From Blastocatellia bacterium (GTDB lineage Bacteria; Acidobacteriota; Blastocatellia; Chloracidobacteriales; JADJPF01), in assembly GCA_016713405.1 (NCBI GenBank), contig JADJPF010000001.1, forward strand, positions 372,001 to 436,000: a stretch of DNA of 64,000 nucleotides. Direction: 5' to 3'. Below the pieces are notes generated by a model, which had not been told where the DNA came from, made no database searches, and saw only the letters and a list, made by a program, of their open reading frames with translations. Positions 53,106-61,327 of the stretch are shown piece by piece. The translations under genes and the position numbers were made by a program. Each line of letters begins with the position of its first letter. Position 1 is the stretch's first letter.

Positions 53106-53148
53106 TATAGAGCATAGAAGAATAATTCTTTTATGCTCTATATCTTTT
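53106..53148 (+). terminator. Terminator of the penicillin-acylase-type gene
   Basis: ATAGAGCATA (53107-53116) pairs with TATGCTCTAT (53132-53141), extended inward by AAGAA/TTCTT to a stem of about 16 bp with a three-base loop, followed by ATCTTTT. It sits 21 bp after the stop. Confidence 0.8.
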
Positions 53149-53222
53149 GGAGTAAAATCTGTTTTGCAAAAAATTTTTGGCTGTGATAACAGCTAACTTA
53201 TCCTACACAACTTAAAAAACTC

Positions 53223-55991
53223 ATGAAAATATGTCAAAGCTGTGGGAGGCAATACCGAAACCGGATCCGACATTGTCCAATGGATGGAACCCCATTGATA
53301 TTAATGCCAGAGCCTAGTATTGATTCTTCTAGTAATCAAAACAACCAAAAAGCTCTTAATAGTCTGTTAGAAGATAGCAGTGTAGAAATAGAATTAGAAA
53401 AAACAGAATATCACTCTGCTATAAGTACCAATATTAAAAGCCATATTGAGGAAGATAAGGCTGTTTTTGATAATGGCTTGGATGATGATTTAGGTAGTGA
53501 TTTTGAAGATGAAACAGAAGAACCACCTTTTGAAAGTCGTACCGAAGTAGGAAATGAGGTAGTTTCTCTTAGTAGTGGCGAACTTTGCGGCCATATACTA
53601 AATAATACGTATAGGTTAGAGCGTAAAATTGGACATGGTGGAATGGGGGCTGTTTATCAGGCTACACATCTTAAAATAGGCGATAATGTAGCAATTAAGT
53701 TTATTGCTGAAGAAATGGCAAAAAACCCTGTTTTAGTTGCACGCTTTCAAAGAGAAGCCCTGGCTGCCCGGCGAATTGCTCACCCAGATGCAGTAACAGT
53801 TTATGAAATGAATGAAACCGAGCAGGGACAGCTATTTATTGTAATGCAATATGTTGAAGGTGAAAGATTTGATCAATATTTAGCTAGATCAGGACAACTT
53901 ACCCCAAGACGACTTCTACAACATGTTAGGTGTATTGCTGATGTTTTAGATGCTGCACATAGCGCAGGAATTATTCACCGTGACCTAAAACCTTCTAATT
54001 TAATGCTTTATAAAAATCTGCGTGGTGAAGAAAGAATCAAAGTTTTAGATTTTGGTATTGCTAAATTTATTTCTTTAGAAGAAGACTTGGAACAAGTTGC
54101 CCATCTTACCCAAAAAGGGGATGTTTTTGGCTCGCCTTACTATATGTCTCCAGAACAAGCTTTTGGGCTAAATGTTGATGCTAGGACAGATATTTATAGC
54201 TTAGGTGTACTTACTTATCAAATGTTAACAGGTCGCTTGCCTTTTGAGGGTAAAACAGGACGAGAAGTTATAGACAAACTAGTTTCTGAACAACCTCCCG
54301 CGCCTTCTAATTATGTAGAGTCAGAAATAGATTTTGATTCAGTAATCTTAAAAGCTTTAGCTAAAGAACCTGAGTATAGATACACTAGTGTAAAAGATTT
54401 TTTAAGTGATTTAGAAGCACAGTTTACTTTGTTAAGTGATGCAGGGATGTGGCAGGAAAAAAGCATCACTAACGCGCTTTCTACAGCAGATTTTCGCCGT
54501 GTTAATGTTTCAGTTATTCCACCGTTAGCAATAACTGAATATAACGCGCAGCCAGCACCTACCGCACCTATTAGCGGCGGACTAACTGGACGGCTTACAG
54601 AAACTGTTAATGACCGTGTTGCAATAGCAATTTTACCTTTACGATGTCTTTCTGCTGATGAACAAACTCAAATGTTAAGTGTTGGGCTAGCTGATACTCT
54701 AATTACAGAACTTTCTATTGTTAGGGGATTGATGGTTAGACCAATTAGAGCCGTGCTTAAATATGAAAACACAGATGTAGATCTACTATCTGTTGGTAAA
54801 GAAATGTCAGTACAGTTTATTTTAGATGGCTCAGTGCAAAATTTTGGTAAAAGGGTAAGGGTTTCATTTCGTCTTTTGGATGTTGTAGAAAATAAAGATA
54901 TTTGGAATGACCGCTTTGAGTTAATTGGAGAAGATCCTTTTATTATTCAAGATACAGTTGCTCGTAGAATTGTTGAAAGCCTAAGAGTTAACCTAACTGA
55001 TTATGAAAAAGAACGGCTAGCTTATGTTCCACAACCTTTAAGTAGCGATGCGCAACAATACTACATTCGAGGCCGTCATTTTTTTGAAAGAGCCGTAGAA
55101 CGCCAAGATATTGAAATGGCATTACAAATGTTTAAGCGTACTATTGAGATTGATAACCGTTTTGCTCGCGCTTATATTGGACTTGCTCAATGCCAATATA
55201 TTTTTCAAACAGGCTATGACAACAATCTTGATCATATTTCTTTAGCTGAATTAAATTGCCGTCAAGCTATAGATCTTGACCCAAATCTAGCAGACTCATA
55301 CGCTACACTAGCTAGTATTTATATGGATATGGGACGACGTAGCGAAGTTTTAGATTTAATTAATAAAGCTTTAGCAATTACACCAAATAACTTTGAAGCA
55401 GATATGTGTTTAGGTTGGTATTATCGGTCAATGGGACAATTAGATAAATCCTTAGCTGCTTATCGTCGAGCTATGCGCGAAGATCCTACTTATTGGCGGT
55501 GTTATTGGGGAATGTGTGTTGCGTATCTTTATCAAGGTATGTTTGATGAAGCAGAAAAAGTTGTTGATACTTATATCAAGAGCCTTGACCCAAGACATCC
55601 TGTAATTTTATTCTTAAAAGGAATTATTCAAATTTATAAAAATAGATTAAATGAAGCTGAGGCTTTAGGGTTAAGGCTTAGAAAAGTGCTTCCAGACTTG
55701 CCTTGTGGGGATTTACTTCTAGCGCACGTTAGCGCGTATAGACAAAAATCTCAACAAGTGAATAATTACTTAAAACCAATCTCCCGACGTTTTGGGCCAA
55801 AAGAAGAGTTTTTTTATTGGTATGCTCAAATTTATGCTAGATGTGGGCAAACTACTAATGCTTTAGAATATATGAAAAAATCTTTAGCAGAAGGTAATAA
55901 AAATTTTGTTTGGTTCCAACGCGATCCAGCACTAGAAAATATAAGGAATCTACAAGCTTTTAAGGAATTAATAGCCGAGTTTAATAAATAA
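53223..55991 (+). CDS. Ser/Thr protein kinase with zinc-ribbon start, TolB/FlgO-like domain and TPR tail
   Basis: The 922-residue protein starts with a zinc-ribbon-like CQSCGRQYRNRIRHCPMDGT (C4, C7, C18; no fourth Cys). After an acidic linker comes a Hanks kinase domain (about 130-400): GHGGMGAVYQ, K159, HRDLKPSN (D254), DFG 276-278, SPEQ 309-312. A FlgO/TolB-N-like domain (VAIAILPLRCLSADEQTQML, GLADTLITELS, FILDGSVQNFGKRVRV, about 465-610) precedes five or more TPR units (about 615-915). This organisation occurs in acidobacterial kinases and in CadC/adenylate-cyclase-like regulators. No membrane helix is apparent. It is followed two bases later by an uncharacterised gene and then a proline-iminopeptidase-type gene, forming an operon. 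Confidence 0.92.
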   Translation: MKICQSCGRQYRNRIRHCPMDGTPLILMPEPSIDSSSNQNNQKALNSLLEDSSVEIELEKTEYHSAISTNIKSHIEEDKAVFDNGLDDDLGSDFEDETEEPPFESRTEVGNEVVSLSSGELCGHILNNTYRLERKIGHGGMGAVYQATHLKIGDNVAIKFIAEEMAKNPVLVARFQREALAARRIAHPDAVTVYEMNETEQGQLFIVMQYVEGERFDQYLARSGQLTPRRLLQHVRCIADVLDAAHSAGIIHRDLKPSNLMLYKNLRGEERIKVLDFGIAKFISLEEDLEQVAHLTQKGDVFGSPYYMSPEQAFGLNVDARTDIYSLGVLTYQMLTGRLPFEGKTGREVIDKLVSEQPPAPSNYVESEIDFDSVILKALAKEPEYRYTSVKDFLSDLEAQFTLLSDAGMWQEKSITNALSTADFRRVNVSVIPPLAITEYNAQPAPTAPISGGLTGRLTETVNDRVAIAILPLRCLSADEQTQMLSVGLADTLITELSIVRGLMVRPIRAVLKYENTDVDLLSVGKEMSVQFILDGSVQNFGKRVRVSFRLLDVVENKDIWNDRFELIGEDPFIIQDTVARRIVESLRVNLTDYEKERLAYVPQPLSSDAQQYYIRGRHFFERAVERQDIEMALQMFKRTIEIDNRFARAYIGLAQCQYIFQTGYDNNLDHISLAELNCRQAIDLDPNLADSYATLASIYMDMGRRSEVLDLINKALAITPNNFEADMCLGWYYRSMGQLDKSLAAYRRAMREDPTYWRCYWGMCVAYLYQGMFDEAEKVVDTYIKSLDPRHPVILFLKGIIQIYKNRLNEAEALGLRLRKVLPDLPCGDLLLAHVSAYRQKSQQVNNYLKPISRRFGPKEEFFYWYAQIYARCGQTTNALEYMKKSLAEGNKNFVWFQRDPALENIRNLQAFKELIAEFNK

Positions 55992-55993
55992 AA

Positions 55994-56791
55994 ATGTCAT
56001 CAGCCATTGACCTAAAAAAAATCGTCGATAAATTTTTATCTCTTACTAGTAAAGATGAACTTTGGGCGCAAGCACTACAAGCTATTACCCTACATATGTT
56101 TGCTAGTTATGCAAAAAAATCCTTCCAAGAGTTTAACTTAGAACCTGTTTTAACAACACTTATAGAAAAAATCAAAGATACCAAAATAACTTTTTCTAAA
56201 GATCTATCTCCATTAACTGGAATGTCTGTAATAGATATTTGGTATGTTCTAAAAGAAAGAGAGATTTTCTATCCAGTACCAAATAAAGAAGAATTAAAAG
56301 CTTATTTAGAAAATTTATTGTTGGTAGAAAAAGAAGTTAAGTATGCCTGGCTTTTAGGTGAAATGGCTTATTCTTTGGGCTTAGATGTAAGGCTAGAACC
56401 TCTAAAACGAGATCAAAAATTCTATAAACAGCATTTAAGTAGTATTGATTATATTTATTGGTTAACACATAGAATTTTTTTAGGAACAAGATATTTACAA
56501 CGTCCACTACCTTCTTTTGGCTTTGGTAGCGTAATTTCAGAACTAGAAAATTTAAGTAAACTAGTTATTGAGCAAGAAAGTCCAGACATTGCAGCAGAAG
56601 TAGCCATTTGCCTAGCTTTATCTAATAAAAAAGATACTATGGATTATGAGTATCTACTTAGCATTGTTATAGATAACCTTAGTGAAGATGGTAGTGTGTC
56701 AGACCCATTACTAGAAGATACTGAATATAATCTTGCTCATAGCACTGCTGCTGCAATGATTGCTTTAGCCGATTTGGTGGAAAATAGCTAA
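55994..56791 (+). CDS. Uncharacterised 265-residue helical protein, co-transcribed with the kinase
   Basis: No family is firmly recognised; the pattern of a helical domain with DYIYWLTHRIFLGTRY and SEDGSVSDPLLEDTEYNLAHSTAAAMIAL weakly recalls DUF6895-type proteins associated with modified-peptide loci. There is no signal peptide or membrane helix, and it is almost cysteine-free. The ATG lies two bases after the kinase stop, so expression is coupled to it, and the next gene starts five bases after its stop. Its function is probably linked to the kinase or to the downstream hydrolase. Confidence 0.7.
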   Translation: MSSAIDLKKIVDKFLSLTSKDELWAQALQAITLHMFASYAKKSFQEFNLEPVLTTLIEKIKDTKITFSKDLSPLTGMSVIDIWYVLKEREIFYPVPNKEELKAYLENLLLVEKEVKYAWLLGEMAYSLGLDVRLEPLKRDQKFYKQHLSSIDYIYWLTHRIFLGTRYLQRPLPSFGFGSVISELENLSKLVIEQESPDIAAEVAICLALSNKKDTMDYEYLLSIVIDNLSEDGSVSDPLLEDTEYNLAHSTAAAMIALADLVENS

Positions 56792-56796
56792 TTGTT

Positions 56797-57684
56797 ATGC
56801 AATCTGTAACAGGCTTTGTTTTATTTCGTGGACAGAAGATTTTTTATTGCATTTATGGCAATATAAATTCTACTGCTGAGCCTTTATTAATAGTTCACGG
56901 CGGCCCAGGCTCGCCCCATAACTACCTACTTCCATTAGCTAAACTTTCACAAGAAAGACCCATAATTTTTTATGACCAACTAGGTTGTGGTAAATCTATT
57001 TATTTAGGAAAAGATAAATCTAGGTGGAATTTAACTTATTTTCTTGAAGAGCTAACATATTTAATTACAACACTTAAACTAAATAAATTACATCTTTTCG
57101 GACATTCCTGGGGGTCAATTTTAGCTATTGAATATGCCTTAAAAAATCCATCACAGCTAAAAAGTTTGATTTTAGCTAGTCCTTGTTTAAGCATTCCTCT
57201 TTGGTCTAAAGATGCTAAAAAACTACTTAATACACTCCCTAAGCAAACTATAGAGATAATGGAGAAACATAAAAAGTCAGGAACTACAGATTCAGATGAA
57301 TATCAATTTGCTAGTTTAGAATATTATCAACGTTATGTTTGTCGCCTACCTATTTGGCCCAAGGAAATGATAGATTCTGTTGAAGCATCAAATGATTTAA
57401 TTTATCGCACTATTTGGGGAGAATCAGAGTTTTTAGTAACAGGAAATATTCATGATTATGACATTACTAAACAGTTGCATAAGTTAGGCTTACCAGTTTT
57501 ATTTACTTGTGGACGCTATGATGAAGCCACACCAGAAACTACTAAGTTTTATCAAAGTTTAATCAAAGAAGCTAAATTAGTTATTTTTGAAAATAGCTCC
57601 CACCTTCCACATTTTGAGGAAAAAAAGAAATACTTAGAACAACTATCAAATTTTCTACAAACAATAAATTCTTGCCAAAATTGA
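56797..57684 (+). CDS. Proline iminopeptidase-type alpha/beta hydrolase (S33)
   Basis: The 295-residue protein has the oxyanion-hole motif LLIVHGGPGSPHNYLLPL (about 31-48), YDQLGCGKS, the nucleophile elbow LFGHSWGSILA (Ser about 104), the Asp in CGRYDEATPE and the His in ENSSHLPHFEE. HGGPG plus GHSWG identify family S33 aminopeptidases/tricorn-associated hydrolases, which release N-terminal proline or act on related amides. There is no signal peptide, so it should be cytoplasmic. It is last in the kinase operon. A regulatory palindrome overlaps its final codons. Confidence 0.88.
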   Translation: MQSVTGFVLFRGQKIFYCIYGNINSTAEPLLIVHGGPGSPHNYLLPLAKLSQERPIIFYDQLGCGKSIYLGKDKSRWNLTYFLEELTYLITTLKLNKLHLFGHSWGSILAIEYALKNPSQLKSLILASPCLSIPLWSKDAKKLLNTLPKQTIEIMEKHKKSGTTDSDEYQFASLEYYQRYVCRLPIWPKEMIDSVEASNDLIYRTIWGESEFLVTGNIHDYDITKQLHKLGLPVLFTCGRYDEATPETTKFYQSLIKEAKLVIFENSSHLPHFEEKKKYLEQLSNFLQTINSCQN

Positions 57685-57719
57685 CAGGCCAGTTTTGACG
57701 ACAACTGCCAGAATTGTCA
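57673..57719 (+). promoter_or_regulatory. Twin upstream activator-type palindromes of the sigma-54 promoter
   Basis: TGCCAAAATTGACA (57673-57686) and TGCCAGAATTGTCA (57706-57719) share the dyad TGnCA-N4-TGnCA. Their starts are 33 bp apart, three DNA turns. They lie about 100-145 bp before the -24/-12 element, the usual place for bacterial enhancer-binding protein sites. A further inverted repeat, CAGTT...AACTG, lies between them. Confidence 0.6.
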
Positions 57720-57816
57720 GAAATAATCAAAAAGATAATTAACTATTAGTAAGCTAAGTACCATTAAATCTATGTGTTACAGTGAGTTAAAATTTATAAA
57801 TCATTATATTTGTTCC

Positions 57817-57831
57817 TGGCATAAAGCTTGC
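57817..57831 (+). promoter_or_regulatory. Sigma-54-type (-24/-12) promoter
   Basis: TGGCATAAAGCTTGC matches the RpoN consensus TGGCA-N6-TTGC, with GG at 57818-57819 and GC at 57830-57831, twelve bases apart. The expected transcript start is near 57842, 40 bp before the ATG at 57882. Two activator-type palindromes lie upstream at 57673-57719. Confidence 0.8.
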
Positions 57832-57881
57832 CCTAGAGAAAGATATCCAAAAAATATCTTATAAATTGCGAGGACAAAACA

Positions 57882-58568
57882 ATGAAAAAATTTGCTACTT
57901 TCTTTCTTTTCTTAGCTATCTTCTTTTCTGTCAATGAAAATATTTTTGCACAAAACACTTATAAATATGGAAATGTAATTTACCAAATCCCAGCAGGCTA
58001 CGCCCAACAGCGAGGCGATTCCACAATTCTTTTAACTCCAGCCGGTCAAGATGCTGATGATGCCGAAATTGCTTTTGCAATCACTGAAGGAATAGACAGC
58101 GTTCCAAACAACCTAAATCAAGTAATGCAAGTTTTAGTAAATAAAGTAGAAGCCGGTCGCCAAGTCATTAAACGAGAAACCCAAGTTCAATCCGAAGATG
58201 GTTATCAAGTCTTATCTCAAATATCTGTTACTAAAGTTGGTCGCCAAATTTACTTTTCTATTTATGTTCTAGCTAACCCAGGCGGACGAGGTGAATTATT
58301 AGTTGTAAGCACTTCAAACCCAGCAGCAATAGAAAAATATCAAAGAGAAATTGCACAGTTTTTTGATGGAATCCAATTTGCTAATGTTCTTGATGGTTCT
58401 GCTATAGCACAAAATAATAGAACTTCTAATGCTCGCTCTTCTAATAACACTCAAACTAGACGAAATAACAACACTAACCAACAATTACAAAGAAATAGAA
58501 ATAATACTAACCAAATATTCTTAAATAGCATTACTAATAATTATAATAACTTATCTCGTAGTTTCTAA
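57882..58568 (+). CDS. Secreted protein of unknown function with Asn/Arg-rich tail
   Basis: The 228-residue protein has a signal peptide (MKKFATFFLFLAIFFSV, cleavage after FAQ near residue 24). A compact domain at about 25-170 (YKYGNVIYQIPAGYAQQRGD, TILLTPAGQDADDAEIAFAI, GELLVVSTSN, IAQFFDGIQFAN) resembles secreted domains found in several phyla, but has no known role. A low-complexity Asn/Thr/Arg tail makes up the last 50 residues. GAGGACA precedes the ATG. The sigma-54-type promoter directly upstream implies tightly regulated, signal-dependent expression. Confidence 0.8.
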   Translation: MKKFATFFLFLAIFFSVNENIFAQNTYKYGNVIYQIPAGYAQQRGDSTILLTPAGQDADDAEIAFAITEGIDSVPNNLNQVMQVLVNKVEAGRQVIKRETQVQSEDGYQVLSQISVTKVGRQIYFSIYVLANPGGRGELLVVSTSNPAAIEKYQREIAQFFDGIQFANVLDGSAIAQNNRTSNARSSNNTQTRRNNNTNQQLQRNRNNTNQIFLNSITNNYNNLSRSF

Positions 58569-58602
58569 ATTCTTTTGAAAATAAACAGGGGTAGTCATTT
58601 TG

Positions 58603-58635
58603 TAGCCTAGCAACAATTGCTAGGCTATTTTTTTT
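58603..58635 (+). terminator. Rho-independent terminator
   Basis: TAGCCTAGCAA (58603-58613) pairs perfectly with TTGCTAGGCTA (58617-58627) around a three-base loop, followed by eight Ts. It ends the 57882 transcript. The right arm contains the stop codon of the convergent histidine kinase gene. Confidence 0.92.
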
Positions 58636-59840
58636 GGAAGAGCAAAATAAAAAGTTGAACCTTGATTAAGAATACTTTCTGCCCAAACTCTTCCATTATG
58701 CCGGTTAATAATTCGTTTTACAGTAGCTAGTCCAATTCCAATTCCTTCAAACTCATCTGCACGATGTAAGCGTTGAAAAACACCAAACAACTTATTTGCA
58801 TATTCCATATCAAATCCAACTCCATTATCCTTAATAAAAATTATCTCTTCTGCTTCTTTACTTAAACATCCTATTTCTATTATTGGTGTTTGTTGTTTAC
58901 TTGAATACTTTATAGCATTAGATATTAAATTATTTAATACAACAGTTAACATAGCTAAATCAGCATATACTATTGGTAGTTTATCTATTATCCATTTAAT
59001 ATTATTTACATCATATATAGTTGTTTGTTCCATTATTAATCTATTTAATAATACTTCTAATTCTATTTGTTTATTAATCATTTCTTGTCTTCCCATTTTG
59101 GAAAACTCTAATAATTCGTCAATTAATATACCCATTGTTTGAGATGATTCAGCAATAATTTTGATATATCTTTTGCTTTTTTCATCTAAATTTACATTAT
59201 TTTTCTCTAGTAATTTTATAAATCCTCCAATATGTCTTAAAGGTGCGCGTAAGTCATGAGAAACAGAATAGCTAAATGCTTCTAACTCTGTGTTTATTAA
59301 CTCTAATTGCAAAGTTCGTTCTTTAACCTTTTGTTCTAACTCACTATAAACTTGAACATTTTCCATAGCAATTGAGGTGCTATCAGCCAAAGCTTGTAGT
59401 AATTCTATTTCTTCTGAGCTTGGAGTATTTGTTTTTGACCAATAATTTCCTATTGCTCCTATAGGTGCTTGACTACGAATAGGCACCATTGCCAGGCTTT
59501 TAACAAATGTTGGTTTATAAGCTTCTATTGGGATTCTACTATCCTGGTAGATATCTTCTATAATTACTGATTGAGCATTTTTCATCACCCAGCCACTAAT
59601 ACATTTTTCCATTGGAAAGCGATTTCCTTTCCATAATGGGCTTATAGCGTTTTCTTCAGCATAATAACAATTGTCACCATCTCGTAAAACAAAGGTTGCT
59701 CCATCTGCATTTGTTAGCTCACGTGCGGCTATTCTTACTACTTGCATTATTTCTTCTAAACTTTTCTTTTTAGAAAGCTCTTGTATTACTTTTATTAAAT
59801 ATTTGGTTGCATGTTCAGCTTTTTTTAAAGAATGTTCCAT
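58620..59840 (-). CDS. GAF-domain sensor histidine kinase (phytochrome-kinase-like core)
   Basis: The 406-residue kinase has an N-terminal GAF domain (about 28-163; ADGATFVLRDGDNCYYAEE, CISGWVMKN), a short coiled-coil linker, and HisKA with His 195 in YSVSHDLRAPLRHIGGF. The HATPase domain has NNLISNAIKYS, DNGVGFDMEYANKLFGVFQR and GIGIGLATVKRIINRHNGRVW. The FSYSVSHDLRAPL/FQRLHR form is that of bacteriophytochrome-type kinases, but no bilin-binding or PHY domain is present. No membrane segment is seen. The response regulator is not adjacent. The gene end overlaps the terminator of the convergent 57882 gene. Confidence 0.9.
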   Translation of the reverse strand: MEHSLKKAEHATKYLIKVIQELSKKKSLEEIMQVVRIAARELTNADGATFVLRDGDNCYYAEENAISPLWKGNRFPMEKCISGWVMKNAQSVIIEDIYQDSRIPIEAYKPTFVKSLAMVPIRSQAPIGAIGNYWSKTNTPSSEEIELLQALADSTSIAMENVQVYSELEQKVKERTLQLELINTELEAFSYSVSHDLRAPLRHIGGFIKLLEKNNVNLDEKSKRYIKIIAESSQTMGILIDELLEFSKMGRQEMINKQIELEVLLNRLIMEQTTIYDVNNIKWIIDKLPIVYADLAMLTVVLNNLISNAIKYSSKQQTPIIEIGCLSKEAEEIIFIKDNGVGFDMEYANKLFGVFQRLHRADEFEGIGIGLATVKRIINRHNGRVWAESILNQGSTFYFALPKKIA

Positions 59841-59993
59841 AGCTTTTACAAACCTTTGTATAATTCAGTTTTTACACTATAGTAGTATATTAATAATACT
59901 CTATCTAGTTCTAATTTAGCTAGTTTAATTCTTAAGATTTAATACATTAGTTTTTTGTTCATTTGACATATTACAAAAATCAATAAATTACTA

Positions 59994-61214
59994 CTAATTT
60001 TTCAAAGTAGGCTCACGTCCAACATACTTAGCACGAGGTCTAATTAGTTGATTAGACTTGTATTGTTCAATCGCATGACCTAACCAACCAACTACACGCC
60101 CCATAGCAAATAATGTTATTGCTGTTCCAATAGGTAAATTTAATACTTGGCTAATAGTTGCAAGTCCCATATCTAAATTTGGGGACTCTCCAGTTAAATC
60201 AAATACTTCTTTGACTAAAGTTTGTACCAATATAATAGCTTTGCTTTTAGGTGCAAATTCTTCCGCTAACTTAATTAGTAATTTAGATCTTGGATCACCT
60301 TGGGGATAAAGCGAATGCCCAAAACCAGGGATTTTTTCACCTCTACGAAGCCGATCTACTAAAATGCTAGTTACATTGTCTAATGATCTGGCTTGTAGTA
60401 GTAGTAGTTCTACTTGTTCGCCTTGTCCACCGTGTTTGTACCCTTGCAAGGCTGCTAGTCCGGCTGTCACAACTAAATAAGGGTTTACTCCAGTGGAGGC
60501 AACACAACGAGCCGTAAAGGTAGAAGCATTTAATTCATGATCTGCACAAACTATTAATGCTGCATTAATCAACTGAGCAGCTTTTTTATTATTTTCTGCC
60601 CAAGATTTTTGTAATGTAGAAGCTAGATTTTTTGCTGGTTCTTTTCCTTGAGTAATAATATTTACCATTAGCCTAAGAATTTGCGCTCCTGTGCTAGCTA
60701 CTCCAGCCGGACGTAAATCATAAGCTGCTATATCAAACTTTGCTGCTAAAGGTATTAAAACCTGAAAAATTTCTATTAAGGAAAGATTAGCAAATTTTTG
60801 ATGTATTTCCTGTAAATGCTCTAAATAAACGTTATTGCGCTCTTTAGCAAAAGTAGCAGAAATATCATCTAGCCAAATTAAGCTTGCTACTTCTTCTAAA
60901 CTATTTTGGGTTGCTAAATCTAAAACATTTATTCCACGATACTATAAATTTCCATCTGAGACTAAACAAATCTCAGATGTCATTACTGGACTTCCCCAGT
61001 CCAAAGCCATTTCAGCCGCTTTTGTAGGATCTTGACGCACTTGCTTACGTGTTTTTAATGCCAAAATATCTTCTTGGTTATAGCGGTGTTGATGCGAAGT
61101 TTCTGTAGACTCGGAACGAATTAACCCACGACTTACATAAGCATAAAGCGTAGTTACACTAACTCCTAATTCTTTAGCTGCTTCTTTAGCTGTTAAATAA
61201 ACCTTGTTACTCAT
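59994..61214 (-). pseudogene. Citrate synthase-family protein with fused N-terminal HTH domain; carries an in-frame TAG
   Basis: From the ATG at 61214 (AGGA upstream; a longer start at 61262 is less likely) a 406-residue frame is open except for one TAG at 60942-60944. Residues 1-60 are a MerR/excisionase-type HTH: LTAKEAAKELGVSVTTLYAY, VSRGLIRSES, YNQEDILALKTRK. The rest is citrate-synthase fold: the frame continues YRGINVLDLATQNSLEEVAS immediately after the stop (LYYRG expected, so TAG replaces a Tyr codon). The catalytic residues are kept: His in CADHELNASTFTAR, His in GFGHSLYPQGDPRS, Asp in SPNLDMGLATIS. It is divergent from a second citrate synthase and presumably represses or activates the shared promoter. 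The stop may be a sequencing error, otherwise the gene is broken. Confidence 0.85.
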
Positions 61215-61234
61215 AAATAAAATCCTTTTTTTAT

Positions 61235-61296
61235 ATATTGATTGATAAATCAATATTGACAATATATTATAAAGCTATCAATATTGCAATCAATAT
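61235..61296. promoter_or_regulatory. Half-site array in the divergent citrate synthase promoter
   Basis: Between the two start codons (61214 minus, 61328 plus) lies an inverted repeat with 9-bp arms, ATATTGATT (61235-61243) and AATCAATAT (61248-61256), spaced by GATA. Two further copies of the half-site ATCAATAT follow at 61277-61284 and 61289-61296 in direct orientation, twelve bases apart. This is a plausible binding array for the HTH domain fused to the minus-strand citrate synthase. Confidence 0.6.
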
Positions 61297-61327
61297 GTAT
61301 ATTCTATCTAGAAAGGAACTTAAAAAA

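Noticed and set aside
60942..60944. TAG as a recoded sense codon (for example pyrrolysine)
   Set aside because: TAG ends other genes here, such as the ADOP permease and the DUF5989 gene, and a Tyr is expected at the site; a substitution is simpler.
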